Assembly: GCF_000016425.1 (NCBI RefSeq)
Contig: NC_009380.1
Location: 62,001 to 126,000, forward strand
Length of the DNA: 64,000 nucleotides
Reading direction: 5' to 3'
From: Salinispora tropica CNB-440
GTDB taxonomy: Bacteria > Actinomycetota > Actinomycetes > Mycobacteriales > Micromonosporaceae
The notes below the pieces were generated by a model. It searched no databases. It saw only the letters and a list, made by a program, of their open reading frames with translations, and had not been told where the DNA came from. The position numbers were made by a program, and so were the translations under genes. Of the stretch, positions 33,829 to 43,098 are shown in pieces (the first letter of the stretch is position 1; every line of letters begins with the position of its first letter).

Positions 33829-34956
33829 ATGCTGTCCCTCGTACGTACGCAGCTTTCCCAGCTGGGCCGCGGCCCGCTGAGCCCCGGATCCCGCGCCGGT
33901 CTCGGCGCGGCCTTTGCCCTGCTCGCATTCGTCTCGGCGCTGGAGTACGCCGACGGCCGTGCGGCCAACTACATCGCACTGCTGGTCGCTGCCCCGTTCG
34001 TGGCCGCTGCCCTGGCCTCCTGGCGGGTGGTGCTGGGAGTGGGGGTCACCGCCGTCGTGCTCGGTGTCGGCTTTGCGCTGGCAGATGGGGTTGGCTCACT
34101 GCCGTCCGCGGTCGCGGTCGCTGGCATCGCCCTGGGTGCCGCGTTGGCGGCCACCACGGCGTCGATACGGCAGCGGCAGACCGAGCGGATCGCGGAGTTG
34201 TCGAGGCTCGCCACGGTTGCTCAGCAGGCGGTACTCCGTCCGCTCGGTCCACAGGTCGGCTCCTTGGCCGTCGCCGCTCGATACATCTCCTCCACGGCCA
34301 CCGCGGAGATCGGCGGTGACCTGTACGAGGCCTTGGACACGCCATACGGCGTACGCATGATCATTGGTGATGTCCGAGGTAAGGGCCTGGAGGCGGTCCG
34401 GTTGGCCAGCATCGTACTGGGGTCCTACCGGCATGTGGCGTACGAGCGGGCCGACCTGCGAGCGGTCGTCGCGGACCTGGACCGGGCGGTGGCTCGTAGC
34501 GTGGGCGATGAGGACTTCGTGACCGCGGCTCTGGTCGAGGAGCGGGGTGGCACCCTGACCATCGTCAACTGTGGGCATCCGGCGCCGCTGTTGTTGCGCC
34601 GGGGGGCGGTCGTCGCGTTGGAGCCGCCGGCGCCGGCTCCGCCGTTGGGGTTCATGCCGGCGGTCCGGGCCCGGGTGGAGCGGTTGGAACCGGGCGACCG
34701 GCTGTTGTTGTTTACCGACGGGCTCGGCGAGGCCCGGCGGGACGGCGAGTTCTTCCCGACCACCGGCCGAGCCTGGCGGTTACTCGGGCATGGCACCGTC
34801 GCCGACGGGCTGGCGTCCCTGGAGGCGGCGCTGGTCGAGTGGGTGTATGACCGGCTCGACGATGACATCGCGCTGGTCCTGATGGAGTACACCGGTACCC
34901 GGTCCGGGGGTTCGGTCGCCGTGCCGAGTTGGGAGGTCGGCACGGCGGAGGGATGA
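33829..34956 (+). CDS. PP2C/SpoIIE-type serine phosphatase, membrane-bound
   Basis: The 375-residue product has four membrane helices (about 25-125), a short helical linker, and a PP2C/RsbU-like domain. That domain includes AEIGGDLYEALDTPYGVRMI, IGDVRGKGLEAV, TIVNCGHPAPLLL and LLLFTDGLGEARR; the metal-binding Asp residues are present. Such enzymes dephosphorylate anti-anti-sigma proteins. A GTG at 33760 would add 23 residues and cannot be excluded. There is no partner gene nearby. Confidence 0.88.
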   Translation: MLSLVRTQLSQLGRGPLSPGSRAGLGAAFALLAFVSALEYADGRAANYIALLVAAPFVAAALASWRVVLGVGVTAVVLGVGFALADGVGSLPSAVAVAGIALGAALAATTASIRQRQTERIAELSRLATVAQQAVLRPLGPQVGSLAVAARYISSTATAEIGGDLYEALDTPYGVRMIIGDVRGKGLEAVRLASIVLGSYRHVAYERADLRAVVADLDRAVARSVGDEDFVTAALVEERGGTLTIVNCGHPAPLLLRRGAVVALEPPAPAPPLGFMPAVRARVERLEPGDRLLLFTDGLGEARRDGEFFPTTGRAWRLLGHGTVADGLASLEAALVEWVYDRLDDDIALVLMEYTGTRSGGSVAVPSWEVGTAEG

Positions 34957-34995
34957 AGGGCTTGTCGTTTCCTACCCGTGAGTAATACAGTCAGG

Positions 34996-35011
34996 GTTAC
35001 TGATCGGTAAC
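34996..35011. promoter_or_regulatory. 16-bp palindrome upstream of acyl-CoA dehydrogenase
   Basis: GTTACTGATCGGTAAC is a near-perfect palindrome (one mismatched pair) 27 bp before the FadE start. Size and shape fit an operator for a TetR-type fatty-acid regulator. Confidence 0.5.
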
Positions 35012-35038
35012 ACGCGTCCGGAAGCGGGGCCAGCGACC

Positions 35039-36892
35039 ATGACCCACTACAAGAGCAACCTTCGGGACCTCGAGTTCAACCTGTTCGAGGTGTTCGGGGC
35101 GGACCGGGCGTTCAGCCAGGCTCCCTACACGGAGTTGGACGTCGACACCGCCCGTAGCTTCCTCGCCGAGGTCGACCGCCTGACCCGGGAAGACCTGGCA
35201 GCCAGCTACACGGACAGCGACCGTAACCCGCCGGTCTTCGACCCGGCGACGCACACCGCGCCGCTGCCGGAGTCGTTCAAGAAGTCGTACCGCCGGTTCA
35301 TGGACGCCGAGTTCTGGCGGCTGGACCTGCCCGAGGCGCTCGGCGGCAGCAACGCACCCCGCGCCCTCTGGTGGTCGTTGGCCGAGCTGGTGCTGGGTTC
35401 CAACGCCCCGGTCTGGATGTACGCCTCCGGCCCGTCGTTCGCGCACGTCCTGCACGTTGAGGGCACCGAGCGGCAGCGGAAGTGGGCCAAGCTCTTCATC
35501 GACCAGGGCTGGGGCTCCACGATGGTGCTGACCGAGGCGGATGCCGGCTCGGACGTCGGCGCCGGCCGGGCCCGCGCCATTCCGCAGCCGGACGGCTCGT
35601 GGCACATCGAGGGCGTCAAGCGTTTCATCACCTCCGGCGAGCATGACCTCAGCGACAACATCGTCCACTATGTGCTGGCCCGGCCGGTCGGTGTCGAGGG
35701 CGTGGGTGGCCCGGGCACCAAGGGCCTCTCCCTCTTCGTCGTGCCGAAGTACCACTTCAACGAGGAGACCGGCGAACTGGGCGAGCGCAACGGTGTCTTC
35801 GCCACCAACGTCGAGCACAAGATGGGCCTGAAGGTCTCGAACACCTGCGAGCTGACCTTCGGCGAGCACGGCGTGCCGGCCCAGGGTTGGCTGTTGGGCG
35901 AGAAGCACGACGGCATCCGGCAGATGTTCATGATCATCGAGTACGCCCGGATGATGGTCGGTACGAAGGCGATCGCCACCCTCTCCACCGGTTACCTGAA
36001 CGCGCTCGAGTACGCCAAGAGCCGGGTGCAGGGCGCCGACCTGACCCAGATGACCGACAAGAGCGCTCCCCGGGTCACGATCACCCACCACCCGGACGTA
36101 CGCCGTTCGCTGCTGCTACAGAAGTCGTACGCCGAGGGGCTGCGGGCCCTGGTCTGCTACACCGCAGGTTGGCAGGACAAGGTCGCCATCGCCGAGGCGG
36201 CCGGCGACGAGAAGGCCGTCGAACTGGCCAAGCGGGTCAACGACCTGCTGCTGCCGCTGGTCAAGGGGGTCGGCTCGGAGCGGGCGTACGAGCTGCTCGG
36301 CCACGAGTCACTACAGACCTTCGGTGGCTCCGGTTTCCTCCAGGACTACCCGCTGGAGCAGTACGTCCGGGATGCCAAGATCGACACCCTGTACGAGGGC
36401 ACCACGGCGATCCAGAGCCTCGACCTGATCTTCCGGAAGGTCGTCCGGGACAACGGCAAGGCCCTGATGGCGGTCGCCGGTGAGATCCAGGAGTTCATCT
36501 CCGCCGAGGGCGGCAACGGTCAGCTCAAGGACGAGCGGCAGGCGCTCGGCCGCGCCCTGGGCGAGATTCAGAGCATCCTCGGCGTGCTGACTGGCTGGCT
36601 GGGTGAGGCGCAGGGCGGCGAGACCCGGGCGCTGTACAAGGTCGGCCTGAGCAGCCGCCGATTCCTGCTCGCCATCGGTGACCTGGTGGTGGGCTGGCTG
36701 CTGCAGCGGCAGGCCGACGTGGCGCTGACGGCGCTCGCCGGGGACGCCTCCACCGACCGGGACTTCTACACCGGCAAGGTGGCTGCCGCCCGGTTCTTCG
36801 CCCGTGAGGTGCTACCGCGCATCGGTGCCGATCGGCGCATTATCGAGAACGTCGACCTGAGCGTCATGGACCTCCCGGAGGAGGCGTTCTGA
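35039..36892 (+). CDS. Acyl-CoA dehydrogenase, FadE5-like
   Basis: The 617-residue length and the N-terminal extension ([14 protein letters not shown]) match the large FadE5-type acyl-CoA dehydrogenases of actinobacteria. FAD-binding features include [19 protein letters not shown] and FITSGEHDL. The catalytic base is Glu453 in [13 protein letters not shown]. It catalyses the first oxidation in beta-oxidation of broad-length acyl-CoAs. The upstream palindrome suggests regulation by fatty-acid supply. It is monocistronic, ended by a hairpin. Confidence 0.93.
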   Translation: MTHYKSNLRDLEFNLFEVFGADRAFSQAPYTELDVDTARSFLAEVDRLTREDLAASYTDSDRNPPVFDPATHTAPLPESFKKSYRRFMDAEFWRLDLPEALGGSNAPRALWWSLAELVLGSNAPVWMYASGPSFAHVLHVEGTERQRKWAKLFIDQGWGSTMVLTEADAGSDVGAGRARAIPQPDGSWHIEGVKRFITSGEHDLSDNIVHYVLARPVGVEGVGGPGTKGLSLFVVPKYHFNEETGELGERNGVFATNVEHKMGLKVSNTCELTFGEHGVPAQGWLLGEKHDGIRQMFMIIEYARMMVGTKAIATLSTGYLNALEYAKSRVQGADLTQMTDKSAPRVTITHHPDVRRSLLLQKSYAEGLRALVCYTAGWQDKVAIAEAAGDEKAVELAKRVNDLLLPLVKGVGSERAYELLGHESLQTFGGSGFLQDYPLEQYVRDAKIDTLYEGTTAIQSLDLIFRKVVRDNGKALMAVAGEIQEFISAEGGNGQLKDERQALGRALGEIQSILGVLTGWLGEAQGGETRALYKVGLSSRRFLLAIGDLVVGWLLQRQADVALTALAGDASTDRDFYTGKVAAARFFAREVLPRIGADRRIIENVDLSVMDLPEEAF

Positions 36893-36940
36893 CCTGTTTC
36901 GAAGGTCAGGATTGATCCGGGGCAGACCCGGCAGAAGCGA

Positions 36941-36966
36941 CGGCCGGCGGGATGATCCGCCGGCCG
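36941..36966 (+). terminator. Hairpin terminator after FadE
   Basis: A 10-bp GC stem (36941-36950 with 36957-36966) with loop GATGAT. Confidence 0.65.
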
Positions 36967-37116
36967 CCGCGTTGGCTCCGGCGCTCGCGCCGCATCGCAA
37001 CCCCGCCGGGCCGGGGTTGCCGGCTCGGACGGGGGTAGCACCCGGCGGCGGCGGGTAACCGGCATCAGGTCAGGCAGAGAACGCCCAGAGCCATCGCACG
37101 GGGGAGTGCAGCGCAC

Positions 37117-37386
37117 ATGGGCATTGGTAGCGGTATTTTCCTGATCGCCCTCGGGGCGATCCTCACCTTCGCGATCCGGGCCAACGTCTGGTGGGTTGAC
37201 CTGCGTGCGGTCGGCTGGGTCTTCATCCTGGCCGGGTTGGCCGTCCTCCTCACCACGGTGTGGTTCTGGCAGGACCGGCGCAAGCGGGCACGGACCCTGA
37301 TCGTGGAGGAGAACCGGCTGTCGCATCCGACCGCGATGATGCCGCCGCCGCCCGATCCGCCGCCGCCCACAGCGCCACCGTCCTGA
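37117..37386 (+). CDS. DUF6458-family small membrane protein
   Basis: An 89-residue protein with two membrane helices beginning MGIGSGIFLIALGAILTFAI, with VWWVDLRAVGWVFILAG next. It ends in a Pro-rich tail. The start pattern is diagnostic for DUF6458, widespread in actinobacteria with unknown function. Confidence 0.82.
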   Translation: MGIGSGIFLIALGAILTFAIRANVWWVDLRAVGWVFILAGLAVLLTTVWFWQDRRKRARTLIVEENRLSHPTAMMPPPPDPPPPTAPPS

Positions 37387-37420
37387 GCCACGGGGTGAGC
37401 CGCCGAGACCGTGCGGCGGC

Positions 37421-37957
37421 TTACCCGCGGGCGGTGTGCTCGGCGGCGATGACGGTGTCCCTGCGGCCGAGACCGGCCCATTCCGCTGTCGTGCGGTGCA
37501 CCACGGCCTCGCTGGTCCGTTGCGGGTCCCGGTCCGTCTGCTCGGAGTCGAGGAGCGCCGACAGCTGCGTTACGCCGGGATTGTGGGCGATCAGTAACAC
37601 CGTCCGGACGGCCGGGTTGACCCGCCGCACCAGGGTCAGCAGATCCGCTGGATGCGCCTCGTACGCATCGTCGGTGTAGTGCACGTCGGGCGCGGGGCCC
37701 GCGGAACCGCCCTCCGGTGGCGCCCCGGTCATGCCCATCGTCACGCCGTGCCAGGTTTCCCGGGTGCGACGGGCTGAGGAGCAGATCACCACGTCCGGGA
37801 GGAACCTGTGGTGGGCCAGCCACGCGCCGGCCGCCGCCGCGTCCGCTCGCCCCCGCGCCGTCAGCGGCCGGTCCACGTCCGGCTGGTCGCCGTTGGGTTC
37901 CGCCTTCGCGTGCCGAAGCAACACCAGCGTGCGGTTCTGGGCGTACGCGTCCGTCAT
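37421..37957 (-). CDS. SixA-like histidine phosphatase
   Basis: A 178-residue branch-1 histidine phosphatase. It has LLRHAKAEP (catalytic RHxK variant used by SixA), RPLTARGRADAAAAG, CSSARRTRETW and the second His in LLIAHNPGV. SixA-type enzymes dephosphorylate phosphohistidine in signalling or PTS proteins. It converges on the DUF6458 gene. Confidence 0.88.
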   Translation of the reverse strand: MTDAYAQNRTLVLLRHAKAEPNGDQPDVDRPLTARGRADAAAAGAWLAHHRFLPDVVICSSARRTRETWHGVTMGMTGAPPEGGSAGPAPDVHYTDDAYEAHPADLLTLVRRVNPAVRTVLLIAHNPGVTQLSALLDSEQTDRDPQRTSEAVVHRTTAEWAGLGRRDTVIAAEHTARG

Positions 37958-38074
37958 GCCCCCCAGCTTGCCTGATCGGCGATCCGACCGCCCGGGTACG
38001 TCGATGCTATCGGCGGTGTTCTGCTGGTGAATGCGACGAACTCCTTGACGTGCCTCGGCCGGACGCTGCTCGCC

Positions 38075-39013
38075 TCACAGCCGGAAGGTTCTGCGATAGG
38101 CCCCTGGTGTGGTGCCGACGACCTCCTGGAACTGCGCACGAAAGTTGCTCGTGGTGGTGAATCCGGTGTGGTTTGCGACGCGGTCGATTGTGTAGTCGGT
38201 GGTTTCCAGAAGCTCCTGGGCGTGACGAATCCGGACACCGGCGACCCATTGCATCGGGCTCTGTCTGGTCTCGACGGCGAATCGCCTGGTCAGGGTGCGT
38301 GCGCTCATGCTCGCGGCGGCGGCGAGGTCGGCGAGCGTGAGGGCCCGATGCGCGTTGGCCTCGATCCAGGCGAGGACGGGTTCGAGGGTTGAGGTTCGCA
38401 GGGGCGGCCGGTTCCGCAGAATGTACTGCGCCTGTCCGCCGCTTCGGTGCAGTGGGGCCACGGCGAGGCGTGCGGCATCTGCGGCCACCGCCGCACCGTA
38501 GTCGGTATGAATCACGTGCAGGCACAGGTCCAGCCCGGACGCGGCACCGGCAGAGGTGAGAATGCTGCCGTTGTCGATGTAGAGCACGTCGGGGTCCACC
38601 TGAATCGACGGGTGTTTGCGTGCAAGGTGTTCTGCGGCGAGCCAGTGGGTCGTGGCCCGCATGTTGTCGAGTAGTCCTGCCTCTGCCAGCGTGAATGCTC
38701 CGACGCAGATGGAGGCGACGCGAGTGCCGTTGGTCGCGGCCGCACGCAGGGCTGTGAGCACCGAGGGCGGGGAGGGTCGCAAGGGGTCGTTGCGGCCGGG
38801 CACCACGACCAGGTCGGCGCGATCGAGCGCATCCAGCTGCTCGCTGACTGCCAGCCGCACCGGCCCGGCGTCGACGACATCGTCGGGCCCTGCGACGAGG
38901 ACCCGGTACCCCGGTCGGCCGTCCGGCAGGCGGACACGTCCGAACGTCTCGATCGGGGTGGCCAGATCAAAGGCAATCACATCCGGCAAAGCGAGCACGA
39001 CGACCGTATACAT
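38075..39013 (-). CDS. GlxA-family AraC-type transcriptional regulator
   Basis: The 312-residue product fuses an N-terminal DJ-1/PfpI-like domain (VVLALPDVIAFDLATPIETF, with the ICVGAFTLAEAGLL elbow) to a C-terminal AraC helix-turn-helix pair. The latter is seen in LTLADLAAAASMSARTLTRR and NHTGFTTTSNFRAQFQEVVG. It is divergent from a DJ-1/PfpI gene 122 bp away, which it probably controls. The start MYTVVVL at 39013 was preferred to the far longer open frame. Confidence 0.9.
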   Translation of the reverse strand: MYTVVVLALPDVIAFDLATPIETFGRVRLPDGRPGYRVLVAGPDDVVDAGPVRLAVSEQLDALDRADLVVVPGRNDPLRPSPPSVLTALRAAATNGTRVASICVGAFTLAEAGLLDNMRATTHWLAAEHLARKHPSIQVDPDVLYIDNGSILTSAGAASGLDLCLHVIHTDYGAAVAADAARLAVAPLHRSGGQAQYILRNRPPLRTSTLEPVLAWIEANAHRALTLADLAAAASMSARTLTRRFAVETRQSPMQWVAGVRIRHAQELLETTDYTIDRVANHTGFTTTSNFRAQFQEVVGTTPGAYRRTFRL

Positions 39014-39134
39014 CCCTGCATAGTAGGCCTTCCCGACCCTGGCGAGATTCAGGCGATGCATGGCTTGGTAGCCACTATCGAGAGACGCGCGGCTGCCCGA
39101 CCATGGAATGCACCTACACGTGAAGGGACTACCG

Positions 39135-39827
39135 ATGCCCACGCTTCGCGCCCAGTTTGTGCTCTTCGACGGCTTTGATCTGCTCGATGTCATCGCCCCA
39201 CTCGAGGTGCTTTCCGCAGGCAGCGCCGCCCTCGGTGGCGTACTCGAATGTGTGCTGGTGAGCGAGTCGGGACGGGACAGCATCCCGTCGGGAGCCGCAG
39301 GCCTCTCCCTCCCCGCCAGCGCCGCGCTGGAGCCGGAGGCACCCGGCTACGTCATCGTTCCGGGTGCCTCCGGGCCCGTCGACGGCGACCCGGACGCAGG
39401 CGAGTTGACCGTTCCCGCGTTGCTCGGGCGGTTCGCCGGAAGTCCGACGATGGCACTCGTCGCCCGGGCTCTCGCCGCGCCGCAGGTCACCGTCGTCGCC
39501 GTCTGCGGTGGCGGGCTCGCGCTCGCCATGGCGGGCCTGCTGGAGGGGAGAACGGCCACCACCCATCACCTCGGCATCGATAGCCTGGAGTCCATCGGCG
39601 TGAACGCGGTCCGGGCGCGGGTCGTCGACGACGGTGATCTCGTCACTGGCGGCGGTGTCCTGTCCGGCGTCGACGTAGCCCTCTACCTGCTCGAACGTGA
39701 CTTCGGCTGCGCCGCTGCCCGCGCCGTCGAGGACCTCTTCGAGTTCGAGCGTCGCGGCACCACCTGGAAAGCGCCTGCCGGAAGCCTGCCCCGCGCACCT
39801 GTCGTCGGGCAGCGAGTGCAGGCATGA
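39135..39827 (+). CDS. DJ-1/PfpI-family protein
   Basis: A 230-residue DJ-1 superfamily protein of the isonitrile hydratase/GATase1 branch. It has FVLFDGFDLLDVIAPLEVLS and the nucleophile-elbow Cys in VVAVCGGGLALAMAGLL. AAGGGA lies 6 bases before ATG 39135. It heads an operon with two small membrane proteins through ATGA/GTGA overlaps and is divergent from its likely regulator. Confidence 0.88.
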   Translation: MPTLRAQFVLFDGFDLLDVIAPLEVLSAGSAALGGVLECVLVSESGRDSIPSGAAGLSLPASAALEPEAPGYVIVPGASGPVDGDPDAGELTVPALLGRFAGSPTMALVARALAAPQVTVVAVCGGGLALAMAGLLEGRTATTHHLGIDSLESIGVNAVRARVVDDGDLVTGGGVLSGVDVALYLLERDFGCAAARAVEDLFEFERRGTTWKAPAGSLPRAPVVGQRVQA

Positions 39828-40300
39828 GCGCCTTCCTGCTGTCGGTTCACGTCCTGGCCGCGATCCTCACCATCGGGCCAGTCGCTGTCACCGCAAGCAT
39901 GTTTCCTCGCTTCGCCCGACTCGCGCTGGACAAGCCAACGGACCCCCGCCGGGGCGCCGTCGTACGCGTCCTGCACCGGATCACCCGTAACTACGCCGTG
40001 ATCGGCGCACTCGTTCCGGTGTTCGGGCTCGCTACCGGCGCCAGTATCGGTGTCCTCGGTGACGCGTGGCTGATCGTGTCCATTGTTCTCACCGCCGGTG
40101 CCGGCGCGATGCTCATCGCCGTCGTCCTGCCCGGCCAGCGTCGCACCCTGCGCTGCCTTGACGTGGGTGCGGAACCCGAGGACCTTGCCCGGGTCGCCCC
40201 TCGCTTGGGCATGCACGCCGGATTCTTCAACCTGCTCTGGGCGATCGTGGTGGTTCTGATGATCTATCGGCCGGGATCGACGACGGGGGTTGGACTGTGA
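39824..40300 (+). CDS. Four-helix membrane protein, DUF2269-like
   Basis: A 158-residue protein with four hydrophobic helices (about 2-25, 60-80, 85-105, 130-150). The start VHVLAAILTIGPVAVTASMF resembles DUF2269 integral membrane proteins. Coupled to both neighbours by 4-base overlaps. The function is unknown. Confidence 0.7.
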   Translation: MSAFLLSVHVLAAILTIGPVAVTASMFPRFARLALDKPTDPRRGAVVRVLHRITRNYAVIGALVPVFGLATGASIGVLGDAWLIVSIVLTAGAGAMLIAVVLPGQRRTLRCLDVGAEPEDLARVAPRLGMHAGFFNLLWAIVVVLMIYRPGSTTGVGL

Positions 40301-40578
40301 GTCCCCGTCACCTGCTGCGGGTCACCGGCTCAGTCGAACTGGCCACCCTCGCGCTGATGCTCCTGAACATCGTCACCGTGCACACGCCTGCCGTCTCCCG
40401 CATCCTCGGACCGGTACACGGACTGGCCTACGCCCTCACAGTCCTCGCCGCGGCCCTGGTCATGCGGCGACGCCACCGAGTCTGGCTGATCGCTCTCGTG
40501 CCCGGTGTCGGTGGGCTGCTGGCGGCTCGTGTCGCGGCACCAGAACCGTTCGCAACCGTGTCAGACGTCGACCTGTAG
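40297..40578 (+). CDS. DUF3817-like membrane protein
   Basis: A 93-residue protein with three helices, starting with GTG that overlaps the previous stop. Patterns such as LLRVTGSVELATLALMLLNI and GPVHGLAYALTV fit DUF3817. Last gene of the DJ-1 operon. Confidence 0.68.
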   Translation: MSPRHLLRVTGSVELATLALMLLNIVTVHTPAVSRILGPVHGLAYALTVLAAALVMRRRHRVWLIALVPGVGGLLAARVAAPEPFATVSDVDL

Positions 40579-40657
40579 CACCGGACGGCGTCGACCCTGT
40601 GCGCCCCGGAAGGGGGTTAACCGCTCCGACTGCTCGGTGACACCGATCTGGCAACGT

Positions 40658-41335
40658 CTAGGCGAAGAGGGCGAAGTAGATCGCGATGTGGTGGCAGATC
40701 GCGGCCACCAGGGTGCAGGCGTGGAAGAACTCGTGGTGGCCGAAGACGGTGGGCCACGGGTTGGGCCGACGGAGGGCGTAGCTGACCGCGCCGATGCTGT
40801 AGATCGCGCCGCCGACGATCAGCAGGACCAGGGCGGTCACCCCGCCCGCGTGGAGAATATCGGGCAGCATCGCCACCGCAACCCAACCGAGCGCCAGGTA
40901 GAGCGGCGCGGAGACCCAGCGCGGGGCGTGCGGCCAGATGAGCTTGAGCGCCACGCCCCCGAGCGCGCCGCCCCACACCAGCGAGAGCATGATCGTCGCC
41001 GGTCGGGGCTCCAGCAGCAGGACGCAGAACGGCGTGTACGTACCAGCGATGAAGACGAAGATCATCGAGTGGTCCATCCGCCGCATGACCTGGAAGCCCC
41101 GCTCTGACCACACCCGTCGGTGGTAGAGCCCGCTGGTGCCGAAGAGTCCGCAGACGGTCAGGCTGTAGATCAGGGTGCTGACCAGCGGCGACCAGCCGGT
41201 CCGGGCAGCGGCGATGGAGCAGAGGACGATCCCGCCGGCGACGGCGACGAAGAACGCGTACGTGTGCAGCCAGCCGCGCATCCGCGGCTTGCCGAGGTCG
41301 GTCGGCTTGAGGCGGCTTGGCGCGGAGGTGGTCAC
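40658..41335 (-). CDS. Hemolysin III family (PAQR) membrane protein
   Basis: The 225-residue product has seven membrane helices with the PAQR metal-site pattern: GTSGLYHRRVW, MRRMDHSMIFVFIAGTYTPF and HHEFFHACTLVAAICHHIAI. Bacterial members are called hemolysin III; a ceramidase-like or membrane-stress role is proposed. It is single and convergent with the preceding operon. Confidence 0.9.
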   Translation of the reverse strand: MTTSAPSRLKPTDLGKPRMRGWLHTYAFFVAVAGGIVLCSIAAARTGWSPLVSTLIYSLTVCGLFGTSGLYHRRVWSERGFQVMRRMDHSMIFVFIAGTYTPFCVLLLEPRPATIMLSLVWGGALGGVALKLIWPHAPRWVSAPLYLALGWVAVAMLPDILHAGGVTALVLLIVGGAIYSIGAVSYALRRPNPWPTVFGHHEFFHACTLVAAICHHIAIYFALFA

Positions 41336-41485
41336 ACCAACAGGTTACGACGCCGTAGGTTACTTGGCGGTAGGGCCTCTGGTCCCGTGAACTCACGCCG
41401 CGCGGGTGGGCGGCCAGCCGCACCAGAGGGTGTGTTCGGCAGTCGGCCTGTTCCGGCATCCGGTTTGTTCCGGAAGGATGGCGGG

Positions 41486-42163
41486 ATGCGGATCCGGCCG
41501 GTCGGGGCGCACGCCCTGCTGCTCGACTGCTCCGACGCCGACCAGGTGGAGGCGTGGCGAGCTGAGCTGTGGCGACGCCGGGAAGAGGGCGACCTGGACG
41601 CGGTCGAGATCATCCCTGCGGCCGGCACCGTGCTGCTCGACGGCCTCGCCGACCCGGCCCACACCACGGCACTCCTCAGCGCCTGGAACCCGCCGCCGAG
41701 CGCCGCCGCCACCAGCGCCTGGAACCCGCCGCCGAGCGCCGCCGCCACCAGCGCCGCCGCCACCAGCACCGGCAGCGGTGGCACCGGCGCTGTCGAGGTT
41801 CCGGTGCGCTACGACGGGACGGACCTGCCGACCGTCGCCGGCTACTGGGACGTCGCCGTACCGACCGTCGTACGCCGGCTCATCGCCACCGAGTTCCGGG
41901 TGGCCTTCTGTGGCTTCGCGCCCGGTTTCGCGTACCTGACCGGGCTGCCGGCCGGGCTGGCTGTGCCCCGGCTGTCGACACCCCGCCCCCGGGTCCCGGC
42001 CGGCTCTGTCGCGCTGGCCGGTCCGTACGCCGGGATCTACCCGACCGCCTCGCCCGGTGGCTGGCTGCTGGTCGGTCACACCGACCTACCCCTGTTCGAC
42101 GTGCACGCCGACCCGCCTGCCCGGCTCACGCCCGGCACCCGGGTGCGGCTGGTCCCGGCATGA
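41486..42163 (+). CDS. pxpB: 5-oxoprolinase subunit B
   Basis: A 225-residue KipI/PxpB-type protein with IRPVGAHALLLDCSDADQVE, VAFCGFAPGFAYLTGLP and SVALAGPYAGIYPTASPGGW. With PxpC and PxpA it forms the ATP-dependent 5-oxoprolinase that recycles pyroglutamate to glutamate. GGAAGGA precedes ATG 41486. A perfect 36-bp tandem duplication plus a short extra piece inserts a Pro/Ala/Ser loop (two copies of AWNPPPSAAATS), absent from usual PxpB. Confidence 0.9.
   Translation: MRIRPVGAHALLLDCSDADQVEAWRAELWRRREEGDLDAVEIIPAAGTVLLDGLADPAHTTALLSAWNPPPSAAATSAWNPPPSAAATSAAATSTGSGGTGAVEVPVRYDGTDLPTVAGYWDVAVPTVVRRLIATEFRVAFCGFAPGFAYLTGLPAGLAVPRLSTPRPRVPAGSVALAGPYAGIYPTASPGGWLLVGHTDLPLFDVHADPPARLTPGTRVRLVPA
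41681..41752 (+). repeat. 36-bp perfect tandem duplication inside pxpB
   Basis: Two exact copies (41681-41716 and 41717-41752) keep the frame and add 12 residues each; a partial third unit follows. Confidence 0.92.
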
Positions 42164-43098
42164 CCGATGGTCCCCGCATGACCGGCAGCCGGCCCGTGGG
42201 GCCGACGTTACCCAGCGTGGTCGAATCCGGCAGCGGCGGCGTGGGCGGTGTGGTCGAGGTGCTGCGGGCCGGCCTCCTTACCACCGTGCAGGATCTCGGT
42301 CGGCCCGGCTGGGCGCACCTCGGCGTGCCGCGCTCCGGCGCCCTCGACCCAGGCGCACTCCGGCTGGCCAACAGGTTGGTCGGCAACCCGGAGAGCGCCG
42401 CTGGCCTGGAGATCACCCTGTCCGGGTGCGAGCTGCGGTTTCGCCGCGCCACCACCGTCGCGGTCACCGGGGCGGATGCTCCCGTCCACGTCGGTGACCG
42501 TCCCGGTGACGTGGGACGGCCGCTCGCGGTCCCGGCGGGCGCGGCGGTGTGGGTTGGCCCGCCCCGCACCGGTCTGCGGTCCTGGCTCGCCGTCGCCGGC
42601 GGGATCGCCGTCGAACCGGTACTCGGCAGCCGGGCCACGGACACCCTCTCCGGGCTCGGTCCACCCCCGCTGCACGACGGCGACCGGCTCCCCGTGGGTG
42701 CCCCGGCCGGGCCACCCGCCCCGGTGGATGTCACCACGACCGTGCCGGCTCCGGACGAGGTACGGCTGGCGCTGCGCCTCGGCCCGCGCGATGACTGGTT
42801 CGTGCCACCCGCACTAGACCGGCTGCTTGGTACGGCCTACACCCTGACTCCGGTCAGCAACCGCGTCGGCGCTCGCCTGTCCGGGGCGGCACTGCCCCGG
42901 GCGGTGTCGGGGGAGCTGCCCAGCGAGGGCCTCGTGCTCGGTGCGGTGCAGGTGCCGGCGGACGGTCAACCCCTGGTCTTCCTCGCCGACCATCCGACCA
43001 CCGGTGGATACCCGGTTGTCGGGGTGGTGGTTGACGTGACCCCGCTTGCGCAGGCCCGGCCAGGGACTACGGTGAGGTTCTATGGATCTCAACGCTGA
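42160..43098 (+). CDS. pxpC: 5-oxoprolinase subunit C
   Basis: A 312-residue KipA/PxpC (carboxyltransferase C/D-like) protein. It has VEVLRAGLLTTVQDLGRPGW, HLGVPRSGALDPGALRLAN, SGCELRF and PSEGLVLGAVQVPADGQP. The ATG overlaps the pxpB stop as ATGA, and the C terminus overlaps pxpA by 17 bp, so the three subunits are made together. Confidence 0.9.
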   Translation: MTDGPRMTGSRPVGPTLPSVVESGSGGVGGVVEVLRAGLLTTVQDLGRPGWAHLGVPRSGALDPGALRLANRLVGNPESAAGLEITLSGCELRFRRATTVAVTGADAPVHVGDRPGDVGRPLAVPAGAAVWVGPPRTGLRSWLAVAGGIAVEPVLGSRATDTLSGLGPPPLHDGDRLPVGAPAGPPAPVDVTTTVPAPDEVRLALRLGPRDDWFVPPALDRLLGTAYTLTPVSNRVGARLSGAALPRAVSGELPSEGLVLGAVQVPADGQPLVFLADHPTTGGYPVVGVVVDVTPLAQARPGTTVRFYGSQR

